In this document: positions 40,419 to 48,698 of the stretch, in pieces
How positions within the stretch are numbered: position 1 is the stretch's first letter
Layout: each line of letters opens with the position of its first letter
The notes under the pieces: generated by a model
Database searches by the model: none
Told to the model about the DNA's origin: nothing
What the model saw: only the letters and a program-made list of their open reading frames with translations
NCBI RefSeq assembly: GCF_004167675.1
Contig: NZ_SEZQ01000004.1
Strand: one strand, 5' to 3'
DNA length: 64,000 nt
Origin: Aliivibrio finisterrensis_A
GTDB lineage: Bacteria > Pseudomonadota > Gammaproteobacteria > Enterobacterales > Vibrionaceae
Translations under genes and position numbers: made by a program

Positions 40419-40436
40419 TGCGAATGTACTTTCGCA
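40419..40436. promoter_or_regulatory. 18-bp palindrome upstream of ptsH
   Basis: TGCGAATGTACTTTCGCA is palindromic at 16 of 18 positions, the central GTAC included. It lies 57-74 bp upstream of the ptsH start, likely downstream of or overlapping the transcription start, the position of a repressor site. I cannot assign the regulator; sugar-responsive ROK repressors (Mlc/NagC) are candidates only by context. Confidence 0.5.
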
Positions 40437-40489
40437 TATCATAGACTCAGAAACAATCTATCTTCAATCAAATAAGTTAACGGCAGTAA

Positions 40490-40516
40490 TTTATACATTC
40501 TTTCTTATTTTGTCAT
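40490..40516 (-). promoter_or_regulatory. Possible ptsH promoter
   Basis: On the minus strand ATGACA and TATAAA hexamers are 15 bp apart, with a TG-type extended -10. It is about 130 bp upstream of ptsH; the spacing is short for sigma-70, so this is tentative. Confidence 0.35.
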
Positions 40517-40617
40517 ATTAAGTTGCCTTAATACTGATACTTTATACTGGATTGTAATTATTTTACACCTAAAAATAAAGTGGTTTGATTATTACTAAGG
40601 AGGGAAATGAAATCAAC

Positions 40618-40641
40618 AAAAAAACCCCAGAAGGGGCTTTT
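40618..40641 (-). terminator. Terminator of cysK
   Basis: On the minus strand a short GC stem (AGCCCC / GGGG) with a four-base loop is followed by eight T. Confidence 0.8.
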
Positions 40642-40681
40642 TTGGCGTAAAAATTGATTTGAACACATAGATATTACAAAA

Positions 40682-41650
40682 TTATTGCTCATTTTCCTGT
40701 TCTGTAAACAATCCTGCAAAGAGTGCTGTACTTAAATAACGTTCACCTGAACTTGGTAAAACAACAACAATTTGCTTATTTTCAAACTCAGGAAGTTCTG
40801 CAATACGGTTGGCAGCTACAACAGCAGCACCTGAAGATATGCCTGCTAAAATACCTTCTTCTTCCATTAAACGACGAGCCATGGCAATAGCGTCATCCGA
40901 GGTAACCGCTTCAACACGGTCAATCAGTGTAAGATCTAAGTTGCCAGGAATAAAGCCAGCACCAATCCCTTGTATTTTGTGAGGCGCAGGTTTGATCTCT
41001 TCACCAGCAAGGGCTTGAGCGATAACTGGAGACTCTGCAGGCTCTACAGCAACAGACAGAACGGCTTTATTTTGAGTGTGCTTTAGGTAACGACTTGTGC
41101 CTGTTAGTGTACCACCAGTACCTACACCAGCAACGAATACGTCTACATTACCTTCTGTTGCTTCCCAGATCTCAGGTCCTGTTGTTTTTTCATGAATCGC
41201 AGGGTTGGCTGGGTTATTGAATTGCTGAAGAAGTAGGTACTTACTTGGGTCGCTTGCTACAATTTCTTCTGCTTTGGCTATTGCACCACCCATACCTTTA
41301 GGCGCTTCGGTTAATACAAGGTTAGCACCTAGAGCTTTGAGTAGTTTACGGCGTTCAAGGCTCATTGAAGCAGGCATTGTTAGTGTTAATTTATAACCAC
41401 GAGCAGCAGCAACAAAAGCCAGAGCAACACCTGTATTACCTGATGTAGGCTCAACTAACTCAATCCCTTCTTTTAGCGTGCCCGCTTTTTCTGCTTCCCA
41501 AATCATATTTGCGCCAATACGACACTTCACGCTAAAGCTAGGGTTACGAGCTTCTACTTTTGCTAATACGTTGCCGTTACTAACACGGTTAAGACGTACA
41601 AGAGGTGTGTTGCCAATAGTTTGAGAATTATCTTCGTAAATCTTTGTCAT
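40682..41650 (-). CDS. cysK: Cysteine synthase A (O-acetylserine sulfhydrylase)
   Basis: A 322-residue PLP enzyme making cysteine from O-acetylserine and sulfide. The PLP lysine is in ARNPSFSVKCRIGANMI (about residue 42), the substrate loop is VEPTSGNTGVALAFVAAA, and the phosphate loop is GTGGTLTGTSRYL. The ATG at 41650 (MTKIYEDNSQTIGNTPL) with GGAACAG upstream is preferred over one 12 codons earlier. cysZ lies immediately upstream in the same direction, giving a cysZ-cysK unit for sulfate use. Confidence 0.96.
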   Translation of the reverse strand: MTKIYEDNSQTIGNTPLVRLNRVSNGNVLAKVEARNPSFSVKCRIGANMIWEAEKAGTLKEGIELVEPTSGNTGVALAFVAAARGYKLTLTMPASMSLERRKLLKALGANLVLTEAPKGMGGAIAKAEEIVASDPSKYLLLQQFNNPANPAIHEKTTGPEIWEATEGNVDVFVAGVGTGGTLTGTSRYLKHTQNKAVLSVAVEPAESPVIAQALAGEEIKPAPHKIQGIGAGFIPGNLDLTLIDRVEAVTSDDAIAMARRLMEEEGILAGISSGAAVVAANRIAELPEFENKQIVVVLPSSGERYLSTALFAGLFTEQENEQ

Positions 41651-41779
41651 GATCTGTTCCTTCATTTCACGTAACGCGTGATTCAATATGGACTAAATTT
41701 TTGGTGACTCATTTGAGTAACTCGACCTACTTAGAATACGAAGAGTTTCTTAAATGAGAAAGGATCAAAAGGTTATAAG

Positions 41780-42547
41780 TTATGGATTAATAGCTTTATG
41801 TGTATCACGGTAAACATCAACCCACATAGCGGTTGCGCCACAAACTGCGATAGGCATAACAAATAGGTTTAAGATCGGAGTCATCGTAAAGAGAGTAACG
41901 AGTGAACCAAAAGATAAGCATTTACCACGTTTGGTTTTTAGTTCATCACGCATGGTTTCAAAAGGGACTTTATGGTTATCAAATGGATAATCACAATATT
42001 GAATTGCCATCATCCAAGCGGTAAATAAAAACCATAAAATAGGCGCTATACTTTGACCAATAGCAGGGATAAAGAAAAGAATAAACAAGCCAAGCGCCTT
42101 CGGGATATAGTACTTTAACTTTTGCCATTCGCGCTTAAAGATCCGTGGTAAATCCTTTAATGCGTCGAAAATACCACCACTTGGCGCAGGTTGTCCGGTT
42201 AACTTTGCTTCAAGATGTTCGGAAAGTAAACCATTAAAAGGCGCGGCTATCCAGTTTGCGATAGTACTAAAAAAGTACGAGAAAACAGCAAGAATACTAA
42301 TAACAATTAATGGCCACAATAAATAGGAGAGCCAATCAAGCCAACTTGGAATTTGAGCTAGGATTTGTTCAATCCATCCGCCAATTTGATTAAATAGATA
42401 AAAAAATGACCCACCTAATAACGCAATATTGATTAAAAGAGGGATAAAAACAAAGCGTCGAATACCTGGCGTCATCGCCAAAGATATCCCCTTTAAAAAA
42501 TATTGTACGCCCGATTGAGTTTGCTTATATGTATTCATTATTCGCAT
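41780..42547 (-). CDS. cysZ: Sulfate transporter CysZ
   Basis: A 255-residue inner-membrane protein with the CysZ signature: SGVQYFLKGISLAMTPGIRRFVFIPLLINIALL at the N-terminus, WIAAPFNGLLSEHLEAKLTGQ in the middle and AIQYCDYPFDNHKVPFETMRDELKTKRGKCLSFG near the end. CysZ supports sulfate uptake for cysteine synthesis. The start may be this ATG or the one three codons on (MNTYKQ); neither has a good ribosome site. It is divergent from zipA, the conserved order in Vibrio and E. coli. Confidence 0.94.
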   Translation of the reverse strand: MRIMNTYKQTQSGVQYFLKGISLAMTPGIRRFVFIPLLINIALLGGSFFYLFNQIGGWIEQILAQIPSWLDWLSYLLWPLIVISILAVFSYFFSTIANWIAAPFNGLLSEHLEAKLTGQPAPSGGIFDALKDLPRIFKREWQKLKYYIPKALGLFILFFIPAIGQSIAPILWFLFTAWMMAIQYCDYPFDNHKVPFETMRDELKTKRGKCLSFGSLVTLFTMTPILNLFVMPIAVCGATAMWVDVYRDTHKAINP

Positions 42548-42840
42548 TTATACTTATGTATCATGCCTTCACTATACTCAAAAATGGACATAAAGAAATG
42601 CTGTTATTGCAGTTTATGCCATTCTAAATAGTTCAAATGTAAGATTTATGTCACCACTTTCATTTTGTTATTCAAAAATAGGGGTATTATTTGGTACATT
42701 ACCAATAAGTAGTGGTAGATTATCGTTTATGGATAAACTACCTTAATAGTAGTTGAGAGTAGATTTCCCTTTTTATGTTCCTTTTATGGGATAAAAAACA
42801 CTAGGGAAGTTCAATAAAGCAGAAGAGCAGAGAGTTAGCG

Positions 42841-43884
42841 ATGCAAGAATTGCGATTAGTGTTGATACTTGTTGGGGCATTAGCCATTGCGGCGTTATTG
42901 TTTCATGGCTTATGGACAAGTCGAAAGGAAACAAACTCAAAATTTGGGAAAAAAGTAGACATAGATTTTGATATTGATGAAGAGCAACCTACACCTGAAC
43001 GTAGCTTTGCTAAATCTAAAGATGATATTGCTGCGCCAAAAGAAAGAAAAGAGCCTGCATTTGCTCGTGAGGAGCCTGCTTTTTCAAATGATCCTCTTTT
43101 CGATTACGATGAGCAAATCATTGAATCAAATAAACCAGAGCCAATAAGTAACTCGTTTATCGATGAACCTGTAGTTCAAACCAGTAATAAAGTTATTGAT
43201 GAACCTGTAGTTCAAAGCAGTAATAAAGTTATCGATGAGCCTGTAGTTCAAAGCAGTAATAAAGTTATCGATGAACCTGTAATTCAAAGTAGTAATAAAG
43301 TTATCAATGAACCCATTATTAAAGAGGAACCAACGATTTCATTCTCTGCAATTGACGATATGGTTATTGAGCCAAAAGAAGAACCTCAAATTGTCTCTCA
43401 ACCAGAAGAAGTTACGGTAGTAGTACCTGAACCTATTATTGAGCCAATTCAAGAACCAGAGCCGGAGGTTAAAGAAGACGCAATTATTATTAATGTGCAC
43501 GGAATGGGAAGTGAGCGCTTTAATGGTAGTCGATTATTTAATAGTTTAGAGCAAAACGGCTTAGTATTTGGTGATATGGCTATTTACCATCGTCATTCTG
43601 ATCTTTCAGGCGCGGGTAAAGTGTTATTTAGTGTGGCGAATATGGTTTCTCCTGGTCACTTTCAAGTATCAGAAGGCGAAGAGTTTTCTACTCCGGGCAT
43701 TTCCTTTTTCTTGCCTTTGCCTTGCCATGGAGAAGCTGAGCACAACTTTAAACTAATGCTACAAACAGCACAGTTAGTGAGCTCAGAGTTAGGAGGTAAT
43801 ATCCTTGATGAGAAACGAGATATGCTGACACCAAATAAGATTGATGAATATAAGAAGCGAGTAAAAGTTTTCTGCCGTAAATAG
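42841..43884 (+). CDS. zipA: Cell division protein ZipA
   Basis: A 347-residue division protein that tethers FtsZ to the membrane. An N-terminal membrane anchor (LRLVLILVGALAIAALLFHGLW) is followed by a charged, Pro/Glu-rich linker (about residues 30-210) and a C-terminal FtsZ-binding domain (EDAIIINVHGMGSERFNGSRLFNSLEQNGLVFGDMAIYHRH, about 218 to the end). The linker holds four 12-residue repeats (VIDEPVVQSSNK type, residues 106-153) plus a partial fifth. It is divergent from cysZ and upstream of ligA, separated by a terminator. Confidence 0.95.
   Translation: MQELRLVLILVGALAIAALLFHGLWTSRKETNSKFGKKVDIDFDIDEEQPTPERSFAKSKDDIAAPKERKEPAFAREEPAFSNDPLFDYDEQIIESNKPEPISNSFIDEPVVQTSNKVIDEPVVQSSNKVIDEPVVQSSNKVIDEPVIQSSNKVINEPIIKEEPTISFSAIDDMVIEPKEEPQIVSQPEEVTVVVPEPIIEPIQEPEPEVKEDAIIINVHGMGSERFNGSRLFNSLEQNGLVFGDMAIYHRHSDLSGAGKVLFSVANMVSPGHFQVSEGEEFSTPGISFFLPLPCHGEAEHNFKLMLQTAQLVSSELGGNILDEKRDMLTPNKIDEYKKRVKVFCRK
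43156..43299 (+). repeat. 36-bp tandem repeat inside zipA
   Basis: Four 36-bp units encode FIDEPVVQTSNK, VIDEPVVQSSNK twice and VIDEPVIQSSNK; a degenerate fifth (VINEPIIKEEP) follows. Units 2-4 are nearly identical in DNA, implying recent duplication. Changes of whole units keep the reading frame. Confidence 0.9.
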
Positions 43885-43913
43885 ATCGTCTATCATAGTA
43901 TTATTGTGAATTG

Positions 43914-43940
43914 AGAAAGGCTCTTTATGAGCCTTTTTTT
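43914..43940 (+). terminator. Terminator after zipA
   Basis: An 8-bp stem (AAAGGCTC / GAGCCTTT) with a TTTAT loop is followed by a T-run, 30 bases past the zipA stop and just before ligA. Confidence 0.82.
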
Positions 43941-43976
43941 TATTTTTAGAAAGACTGAACAAGAAGTTGATAAATC

Positions 43977-45983
43977 ATGAGCATTGAACAGACCTTAGAT
44001 CAGCTAAGACAACAATTGAATTACCACGCTTATCGATATTATGTAGAAGACAGCCCAGAGCTGCCTGATGCAGAGTATGATCGCATGATGCAACAATTGC
44101 TTTCTATTGAATCTGAACACCCTGGACTTGTCACTGTCGACTCTCCAAGTCAACGTGTTGGTGGTGAAGCATTAGATGGCTTTACTCAAGTTCAGCATGA
44201 AATCCCAATGCTATCTTTAGATAATGCTTTTAATGATGAAGAATTAGAAGCGTTTGAGAAAAGAATGAATGATCGACTTATTTTTAAACCCGTTTCTCTT
44301 TTCTGTTGTGAACCTAAACTCGATGGCCTTGCGGTAAGTCTACTGTATGTAGATGGAAAATTAGTTCAAGCCGGTACTCGTGGTGATGGTACTACAGGAG
44401 AGAATATAACCGAAAACGTAAGAACGATTCGTTGCATACCATTAACACTGCAAGGCGAAGGCTGGCCAACGCGATTAGAAGTTCGTGGTGAAGTCTTTAT
44501 GCCAAAAGCTGGGTTTGACGCGTTAAACGAGCGAGCATTAAAACGTGGTGAAAAACCGTTTGCAAACCCACGTAATGCAGCAGCAGGCAGCTTACGTCAA
44601 TTAGATTCAAAGATAACAGCAACACGTCCATTGAGTTTTTATGCTTATAGTGTCGGTGTTATTGATGGTGGCGAATTAGAAAAAAGTCACTATCAACGTT
44701 TTGTTCAGCTTAAAGGTTGGGGCCTACCTATGTGTGAAGAGACAAAACAATGTCACTCTTTAACAGAAGTAAAAGCCTACTATAAAGACATTCTAGAACG
44801 TCGAGATGCATTGAAATATGAAATCGACGGGGTTGTAATTAAAGTTGATGACATTGAACTTCAAGTGCAACTAGGCTTTGTTGCTAGAGCACCTCGCTGG
44901 GCAATCGCTTATAAATTTCCAGCTCAAGAAGAATTAACGGTTTTAAATGATGTGGAATTCCAAGTAGGCCGTACAGGGGCTATAACCCCAGTGGCAAAAC
45001 TGGAGCCGGTTTTTGTTGGTGGGGTTACGGTAAGTAATGCAACGCTGCATAATGCGGATGAAATTGCCCGTTTAGGTGTTCATATTGGTGATACGGTTAT
45101 TATTCGTCGTGCGGGTGATGTTATTCCACAAATAGTATCAGTCGTCGAAGCTCGCCGCCCTGTGAACAGTAGAGCCATTGTTTACCCAACAAATTGCCCC
45201 GTTTGTGATTCTCATCTTGAAAGAGTGGAAGGTGAGGCGGTTACTCGCTGTGGAGCTGGGTTAGTCTGCCAAGCACAGCGTAAAGAAGCGCTGAAGCATT
45301 TTGTTTCTCGTAAAGCTCTCGATGTTGATGGTTTAGGCGATAAAGTGGTAGAGCAATTAGTTGATAAAGAAATGGTGGAGACTCCTGCGGATTTATTTAA
45401 GCTTTCAGCGGGTGTCATCACAGTATTGGAACGAATGGGGCCAAAGTCAGCTCAAAATGTGGTGGATGCATTAAACAAAGCTAAAGCAACGACCTTACCT
45501 CGATTTTTATACTCGTTAGGCATTCGAGAGGTTGGTGAAGCAACCGCTGCAAACTTGGCCGCTCATTTCTATACATTAGAAGCGGTTCAAGCGGCGACGT
45601 TTGAGCAATTAATAGAAGTGAGTGATGTAGGTGATATTGTTGCTAAACATGTTTTAAACTTCTTTTCAGAACCACATAACCAAGCGGTAATCGAAGACTT
45701 GCAAGCAATGGGAATTCATTGGCCTGAAATTAAAGCGCTTGATGAATCAGTACCGCAACCATTAGCGGGAAAAGTGGTGGTTCTTACTGGTACACTTCAT
45801 AAACTAAAACGTAATGAAGCTAAAGCGGCTCTACAGGAACTTGGTGCAAAAGTTACAGGCAGTGTTTCTAAAAAAACCGACATTCTTTTTGCGGGTGAAG
45901 CTGCTGGCTCTAAATTAGCAAAAGCTGAAGAGCTTGGTATTGAAGTGATGAATGAAGAACAGTTAATTGAGTTATTAAATTAA
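43977..45983 (+). CDS. ligA: NAD-dependent DNA ligase LigA
   Basis: A 668-residue NAD+-dependent ligase that seals nicks in replication and repair. Domain order: Ia (about 1-70), adenylation domain with the nucleophile Lys114 in CEPKLDGLAV, OB fold (QVGRTGAITPVAKLEPVFVGGVTVSNATLHN), a Cys4 zinc finger (CPVCDSHL ... RCGAGLVCQ), helix-hairpin-helix region (about 440-570) and C-terminal BRCT domain (about 590-668). Length matches E. coli LigA (671). It follows zipA, as in many gammaproteobacteria, and ends with its own terminator. Confidence 0.98.
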   Translation: MSIEQTLDQLRQQLNYHAYRYYVEDSPELPDAEYDRMMQQLLSIESEHPGLVTVDSPSQRVGGEALDGFTQVQHEIPMLSLDNAFNDEELEAFEKRMNDRLIFKPVSLFCCEPKLDGLAVSLLYVDGKLVQAGTRGDGTTGENITENVRTIRCIPLTLQGEGWPTRLEVRGEVFMPKAGFDALNERALKRGEKPFANPRNAAAGSLRQLDSKITATRPLSFYAYSVGVIDGGELEKSHYQRFVQLKGWGLPMCEETKQCHSLTEVKAYYKDILERRDALKYEIDGVVIKVDDIELQVQLGFVARAPRWAIAYKFPAQEELTVLNDVEFQVGRTGAITPVAKLEPVFVGGVTVSNATLHNADEIARLGVHIGDTVIIRRAGDVIPQIVSVVEARRPVNSRAIVYPTNCPVCDSHLERVEGEAVTRCGAGLVCQAQRKEALKHFVSRKALDVDGLGDKVVEQLVDKEMVETPADLFKLSAGVITVLERMGPKSAQNVVDALNKAKATTLPRFLYSLGIREVGEATAANLAAHFYTLEAVQAATFEQLIEVSDVGDIVAKHVLNFFSEPHNQAVIEDLQAMGIHWPEIKALDESVPQPLAGKVVVLTGTLHKLKRNEAKAALQELGAKVTGSVSKKTDILFAGEAAGSKLAKAEELGIEVMNEEQLIELLN

Positions 45984-46006
45984 CAATAAAACAGCCATTC
46001 ATTAAA

Positions 46007-46033
46007 TAAAAGGAGCTTAGAGCTCCTTTTTTT
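46007..46033 (+). terminator. Terminator after ligA
   Basis: Arms AAAAGGAGCT / AGCTCCTTTT with a TAG loop followed by TTT. Confidence 0.83.
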
Positions 46034-46228
46034 ATATCTGGAATTAATGGTTTTCATTGTTTGGCATAACTTAAATTTTTTGTATCGACACTTGTTGTAA
46101 CTAATTATATGGTTCGATCAACGGTTTTCAAGATAAAGTGATATTCGTCGCATTGAGTATTTTTTTATATTTATAACCTACTGTTTTAGCTTTAAAAGCT
46201 GCTTTTTGATGTTTTTTGATCTATTTAA

Positions 46229-46244
46229 TTTGATCTTAATCACT
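46229..46244. promoter_or_regulatory. CRP-like site upstream of chiP
   Basis: TTTGATCTTAATCACT fits the CRP consensus TGTGATNNNNATCACA at 10 of 12 informative positions. It is about 266 bp upstream of the chiP start. Confidence 0.5.
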
Positions 46245-46441
46245 AACGCGAAAGAAGTTTGCGCTCGCTCATATTTTTTTTATGAAAAATTAAGTTTTTG
46301 TTTTATGTTTTTTTAGCTGGGTTTAGTCTTAATTACATGGATGCACAGTGTGTATGCAGGAAAAAATATAAGGTAATTACGATTTTTAAATTTTCCTTTT
46401 CTTATTTAAAAATTGTGTGAATTAGGAGAGTTATTTATTGC

Positions 46442-46460
46442 TTTCGGCGGCCAACTTAAA
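46442..46460 (+). promoter_or_regulatory. Porin leader motif, copy 1
   Basis: TTTCGGCGGCCAACTTAAA lies 50 bases before the chiP ATG and matches 17 of 19 bases in the leader of the porin at 48699. Likely part of the mRNA leader; possible small-RNA pairing or structural element. Confidence 0.5.
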
Positions 46461-46509
46461 GCCAGTGAATAACGAACACAGCTATATCCATTTTTAGGAG
46501 CTTTATTCC

Positions 46510-47904
46510 ATGGAAAACAAATTTTTTAAAGTATCAGCAATTGCAGCTGCACTTACAGGAGCTTTAATCGCTCCTCAAGCAATGGCTGAAGAAGTCGTTT
46601 CTGAGCAATATACAAGTGATGTTTCAGCATTTTTTGCTGAGTCAACAATTAGTGGTAATGTTAACTTTTTCATGCGTGCTCGTGATCGTGGTGGTGTTGA
46701 TGCTAACGGTAATGATACAAGGAAAGAAACCAACCTTGATCACGGTTCAATCTTTGTTAATTTAGGTTTTAACTCTGGTTATGTTGGTGATGTCGTTGGT
46801 ACTGATATTGTTATCTACTCAACATTTGATATGTGGCAAAATGGTGGTGCAGATCATGAAATGAACTTTTGGGGTGTAAATAACCCATACGATAAAAAGC
46901 CACTAAATAATAGCTGTTCGAGTGTATGGACTGATTGTTCTGATAATGGCGTATCTTTCGCTACAGCCAACGCTAAATTTAAATTTGGTGATAATGTTAA
47001 CGCTAAATTAGGTTACTTCCAACCATCTGTTCCAAGCACACTAGGTGTTAACTGGTCTTTCGCTCCTGGTACATATCGTGGTGGTGAGGTTGGCGCTAAT
47101 TTTGGTAATCTTTCTTTGGGTTTAGTTGCTGCGGATGAATATAAAGCACCTTGGTTTAAAGAAACGTATGAATTCCAAGACGGTCAAGGTAATGATGCCG
47201 GTACAGCAATTTCTGTTGGTGCACGTTATGTGTTAAATAATGGTATTTCATTTGATGCAGGTTACGGTACGTTAACTGATGGCGACCGTTCAAATATGCA
47301 CTTTAAAGTGAAAGGTACGACAGACGGTGGTTTCTACTGGTCTCCACAAGTTTATATCGTAAGTGATAAGAACCAATATGATGATGACATTGCAGCACAG
47401 TTAGCATTCCTATCTGCATTTAGTGCAGGCCAATATTCATTCCGTGCTGAAGCAACAATGACAATGGCGGATTCTACAGAAACTCGTGGTAACGTAGGTA
47501 ATATGTCTTACCGTTTAACTGAGCAATATGGCGGCTCAAACGGTGCTTATGATATTTGGTGGAATAACCGTTCTGACTTTAACCACGATGGTGAAATTGC
47601 AGGTTTCGTTTCAGCTACTCGAGATTTTTCAGATATCGGTGGTACAGGGTTTAGTGCTGGTTTAAGCGCTGCAGCAGGTGGAGGTGCTTCTGCTGCTGGT
47701 TATGATGATTTAGTTGAGTATGCATACAGTGCATTTGCAAACTATGCAATCCAAGGCGGCGCATTACAAGGAGCAAACGTAAGTTTCTACTACACTGAAT
47801 ACTTTAATGATTCAGATGCAGGTAACTGGGCTCCATACAGTAACGCATTCCAAGATGAAACTGACTTTAAACTTATGCTAACAATGCCATTTGGTGTTAA
47901 ATAA
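46510..47904 (+). CDS. chiP: OprD-family chitoporin-like outer membrane porin
   Basis: A 464-residue outer-membrane porin with a signal peptide ending APQAMA (about residue 26). Segments line up by eye with E. coli/Serratia ChiP (YbfM, 468 residues): LGYFQPSVPSTLGVNWSFAPGTYRGGEVGANF, EYKAPW, the YDIWWNNRSDFNHDGE motif, and the C-terminal NAFQDETDFKLMLTMPF with a terminal barrel strand. ChiP imports chitooligosaccharides. A chiQ-like lipoprotein gene follows, as in enterobacteria. The upstream CRP-like site fits sugar control. It is unlike the smaller trimeric Vibrio chitoporin fold, so the substrate is inferred from homology and context. Confidence 0.82.
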   Translation: MENKFFKVSAIAAALTGALIAPQAMAEEVVSEQYTSDVSAFFAESTISGNVNFFMRARDRGGVDANGNDTRKETNLDHGSIFVNLGFNSGYVGDVVGTDIVIYSTFDMWQNGGADHEMNFWGVNNPYDKKPLNNSCSSVWTDCSDNGVSFATANAKFKFGDNVNAKLGYFQPSVPSTLGVNWSFAPGTYRGGEVGANFGNLSLGLVAADEYKAPWFKETYEFQDGQGNDAGTAISVGARYVLNNGISFDAGYGTLTDGDRSNMHFKVKGTTDGGFYWSPQVYIVSDKNQYDDDIAAQLAFLSAFSAGQYSFRAEATMTMADSTETRGNVGNMSYRLTEQYGGSNGAYDIWWNNRSDFNHDGEIAGFVSATRDFSDIGGTGFSAGLSAAAGGGASAAGYDDLVEYAYSAFANYAIQGGALQGANVSFYYTEYFNDSDAGNWAPYSNAFQDETDFKLMLTMPFGVK

Positions 47905-47931
47905 ACTATTATTTAATTAGTTATATATTTT

Positions 47932-47962
47932 AAGCTGAGCCTTTGTGCTCAGCTTTTTTATT
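47932..47962 (+). terminator. Terminator-like hairpin between chiP and chiQ
   Basis: Perfect 9-bp arms (AAGCTGAGC / GCTCAGCTT) followed by TTTTT lie between two genes that would otherwise form an operon, so the second gene is probably expressed by partial readthrough. Confidence 0.8.
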
Positions 47963-47974
47963 GGGAGGTGTTAA

Positions 47975-48331
47975 ATGAAAAAAATGATAGTTATTTTATC
48001 TATATTATTAACTTCTTGTGCAACGGTGCCAACAACTCCGAAAGAATACTGGTTCGGGCAAGGGGAGCGCTTTGGTAGCCGAGGTTACAGTATTGAAACT
48101 GACGCGTTAGAAAGTATGAAAGAAAAAGTTCCTTTTGATGAAGCAGCCTACCTTGATGGTTATAAAAAAGGAATTAATATCTATTGTGATCCTTTTCAGG
48201 CTTTTAATAAGGGGATCAGTGGCATTAGGTATACAGGGCAATGTGATTCCCAAAAAGAAGTGATTATGATTAAAGCTGAATGGGAGAGAGGGTGGCAATC
48301 TTTTATTGCTTGGGATTTCGGTATAAGATAA
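47975..48331 (+). CDS. ChiQ-like (YbfN/DUF2799-type) lipoprotein
   Basis: A 118-residue lipoprotein with lipobox ILLTSCATV (Cys15). The mature part shows the DUF2799-type pattern: EYWFGQGERFGSRGYSIETDALESM, AAYLDGYKKGINIYC and a second Cys in YTGQCDS followed by WERGWQSF. In E. coli the lipoprotein ChiQ (YbfN) is encoded directly after chiP; the same order here supports the name for both. Its role with ChiP is unknown. GGGAGG precedes the ATG. A terminator follows. Confidence 0.72.
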   Translation: MKKMIVILSILLTSCATVPTTPKEYWFGQGERFGSRGYSIETDALESMKEKVPFDEAAYLDGYKKGINIYCDPFQAFNKGISGIRYTGQCDSQKEVIMIKAEWERGWQSFIAWDFGIR

Positions 48332-48334
48332 ATG

Positions 48335-48361
48335 AGTGCGACTTAGTTCGCACTTTTTTTG
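48335..48361 (+). terminator. Terminator after the chiQ-like gene
   Basis: Arms AGTGCGA / TCGCACT with a six-base loop are followed by eight T. Confidence 0.82.
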
Positions 48362-48399
48362 TATTTAAGATAAATAATTATAAATCTAACTAAAGTTAG

Positions 48400-48415
48400 T
48401 GTGATTTAGATCAAT
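48400..48415. promoter_or_regulatory. CRP-like site upstream of the second porin
   Basis: TGTGATTTAGATCAAT agrees with TGTGATCTAGATCACA in 13 of 16 positions, with a perfect left half. It is about 285 bp upstream of the porin start. Confidence 0.62.
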
Positions 48416-48642
48416 TAAAATTACCTGAACGTGTCCTTTTTCTGAGATTTTTGTCTCTTTTGTTTTATTTTTAATCAGCGAGCTTTATTTTTAGTTGCTT
48501 GTAAGTTGTTGATAGTTAAGTGTTATGTTTTTTTATAAATATTGATATTTGAGGTGCGTCACTCAAAAAACGTAACTATATTTTCTTTGTGAAAAAACAT
48601 TGTCATAGTCCACTCCAGACAACAAATCTAGTGCATGGTTCA

Positions 48643-48661
48643 TTTCGGCGACCAAGTTAAA
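48643..48661 (+). promoter_or_regulatory. Porin leader motif, copy 2
   Basis: TTTCGGCGACCAAGTTAAA lies 38 bases before the porin ATG and differs from copy 1 at two of 19 positions. Confidence 0.5.
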
Positions 48662-48698
48662 TGACTGTGCATTACTACATAAGTTAAATGAAGGAATT

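Larger units (their letters stand above)
40363..40681. other. Upstream region of ptsH and downstream region of cysK
   Basis: This 319-bp gap contains, from left to right, a TGCGAA-N6-TTCGCA palindrome, a plausible ptsH promoter on the minus strand and the cysK terminator. No ORF is seen in it. Confidence 0.6.
46034..46509. other. Long upstream region of the chiP-like gene
   Basis: The 526-bp ligA-chiP gap is, after the ligA terminator, AT-rich and without an ORF. It holds a CRP-like site and the 19-bp leader motif shared with the next porin gene. The length suggests a complex promoter and a long untranslated leader. Confidence 0.6.
48362..48698. other. Upstream region of the second porin gene
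   Basis: The rest of this 367-bp gap is AT-rich and contains a strong CRP-like site near its left end and the second copy of the porin leader motif near its right end. No ORF is seen. Confidence 0.6.

Noticed and set aside
42691..42705. TTGGTA-CAT-TACCAA palindrome upstream of zipA
   Set aside because: A perfect but short palindrome in AT-rich DNA with no known regulator; not strong enough to list.
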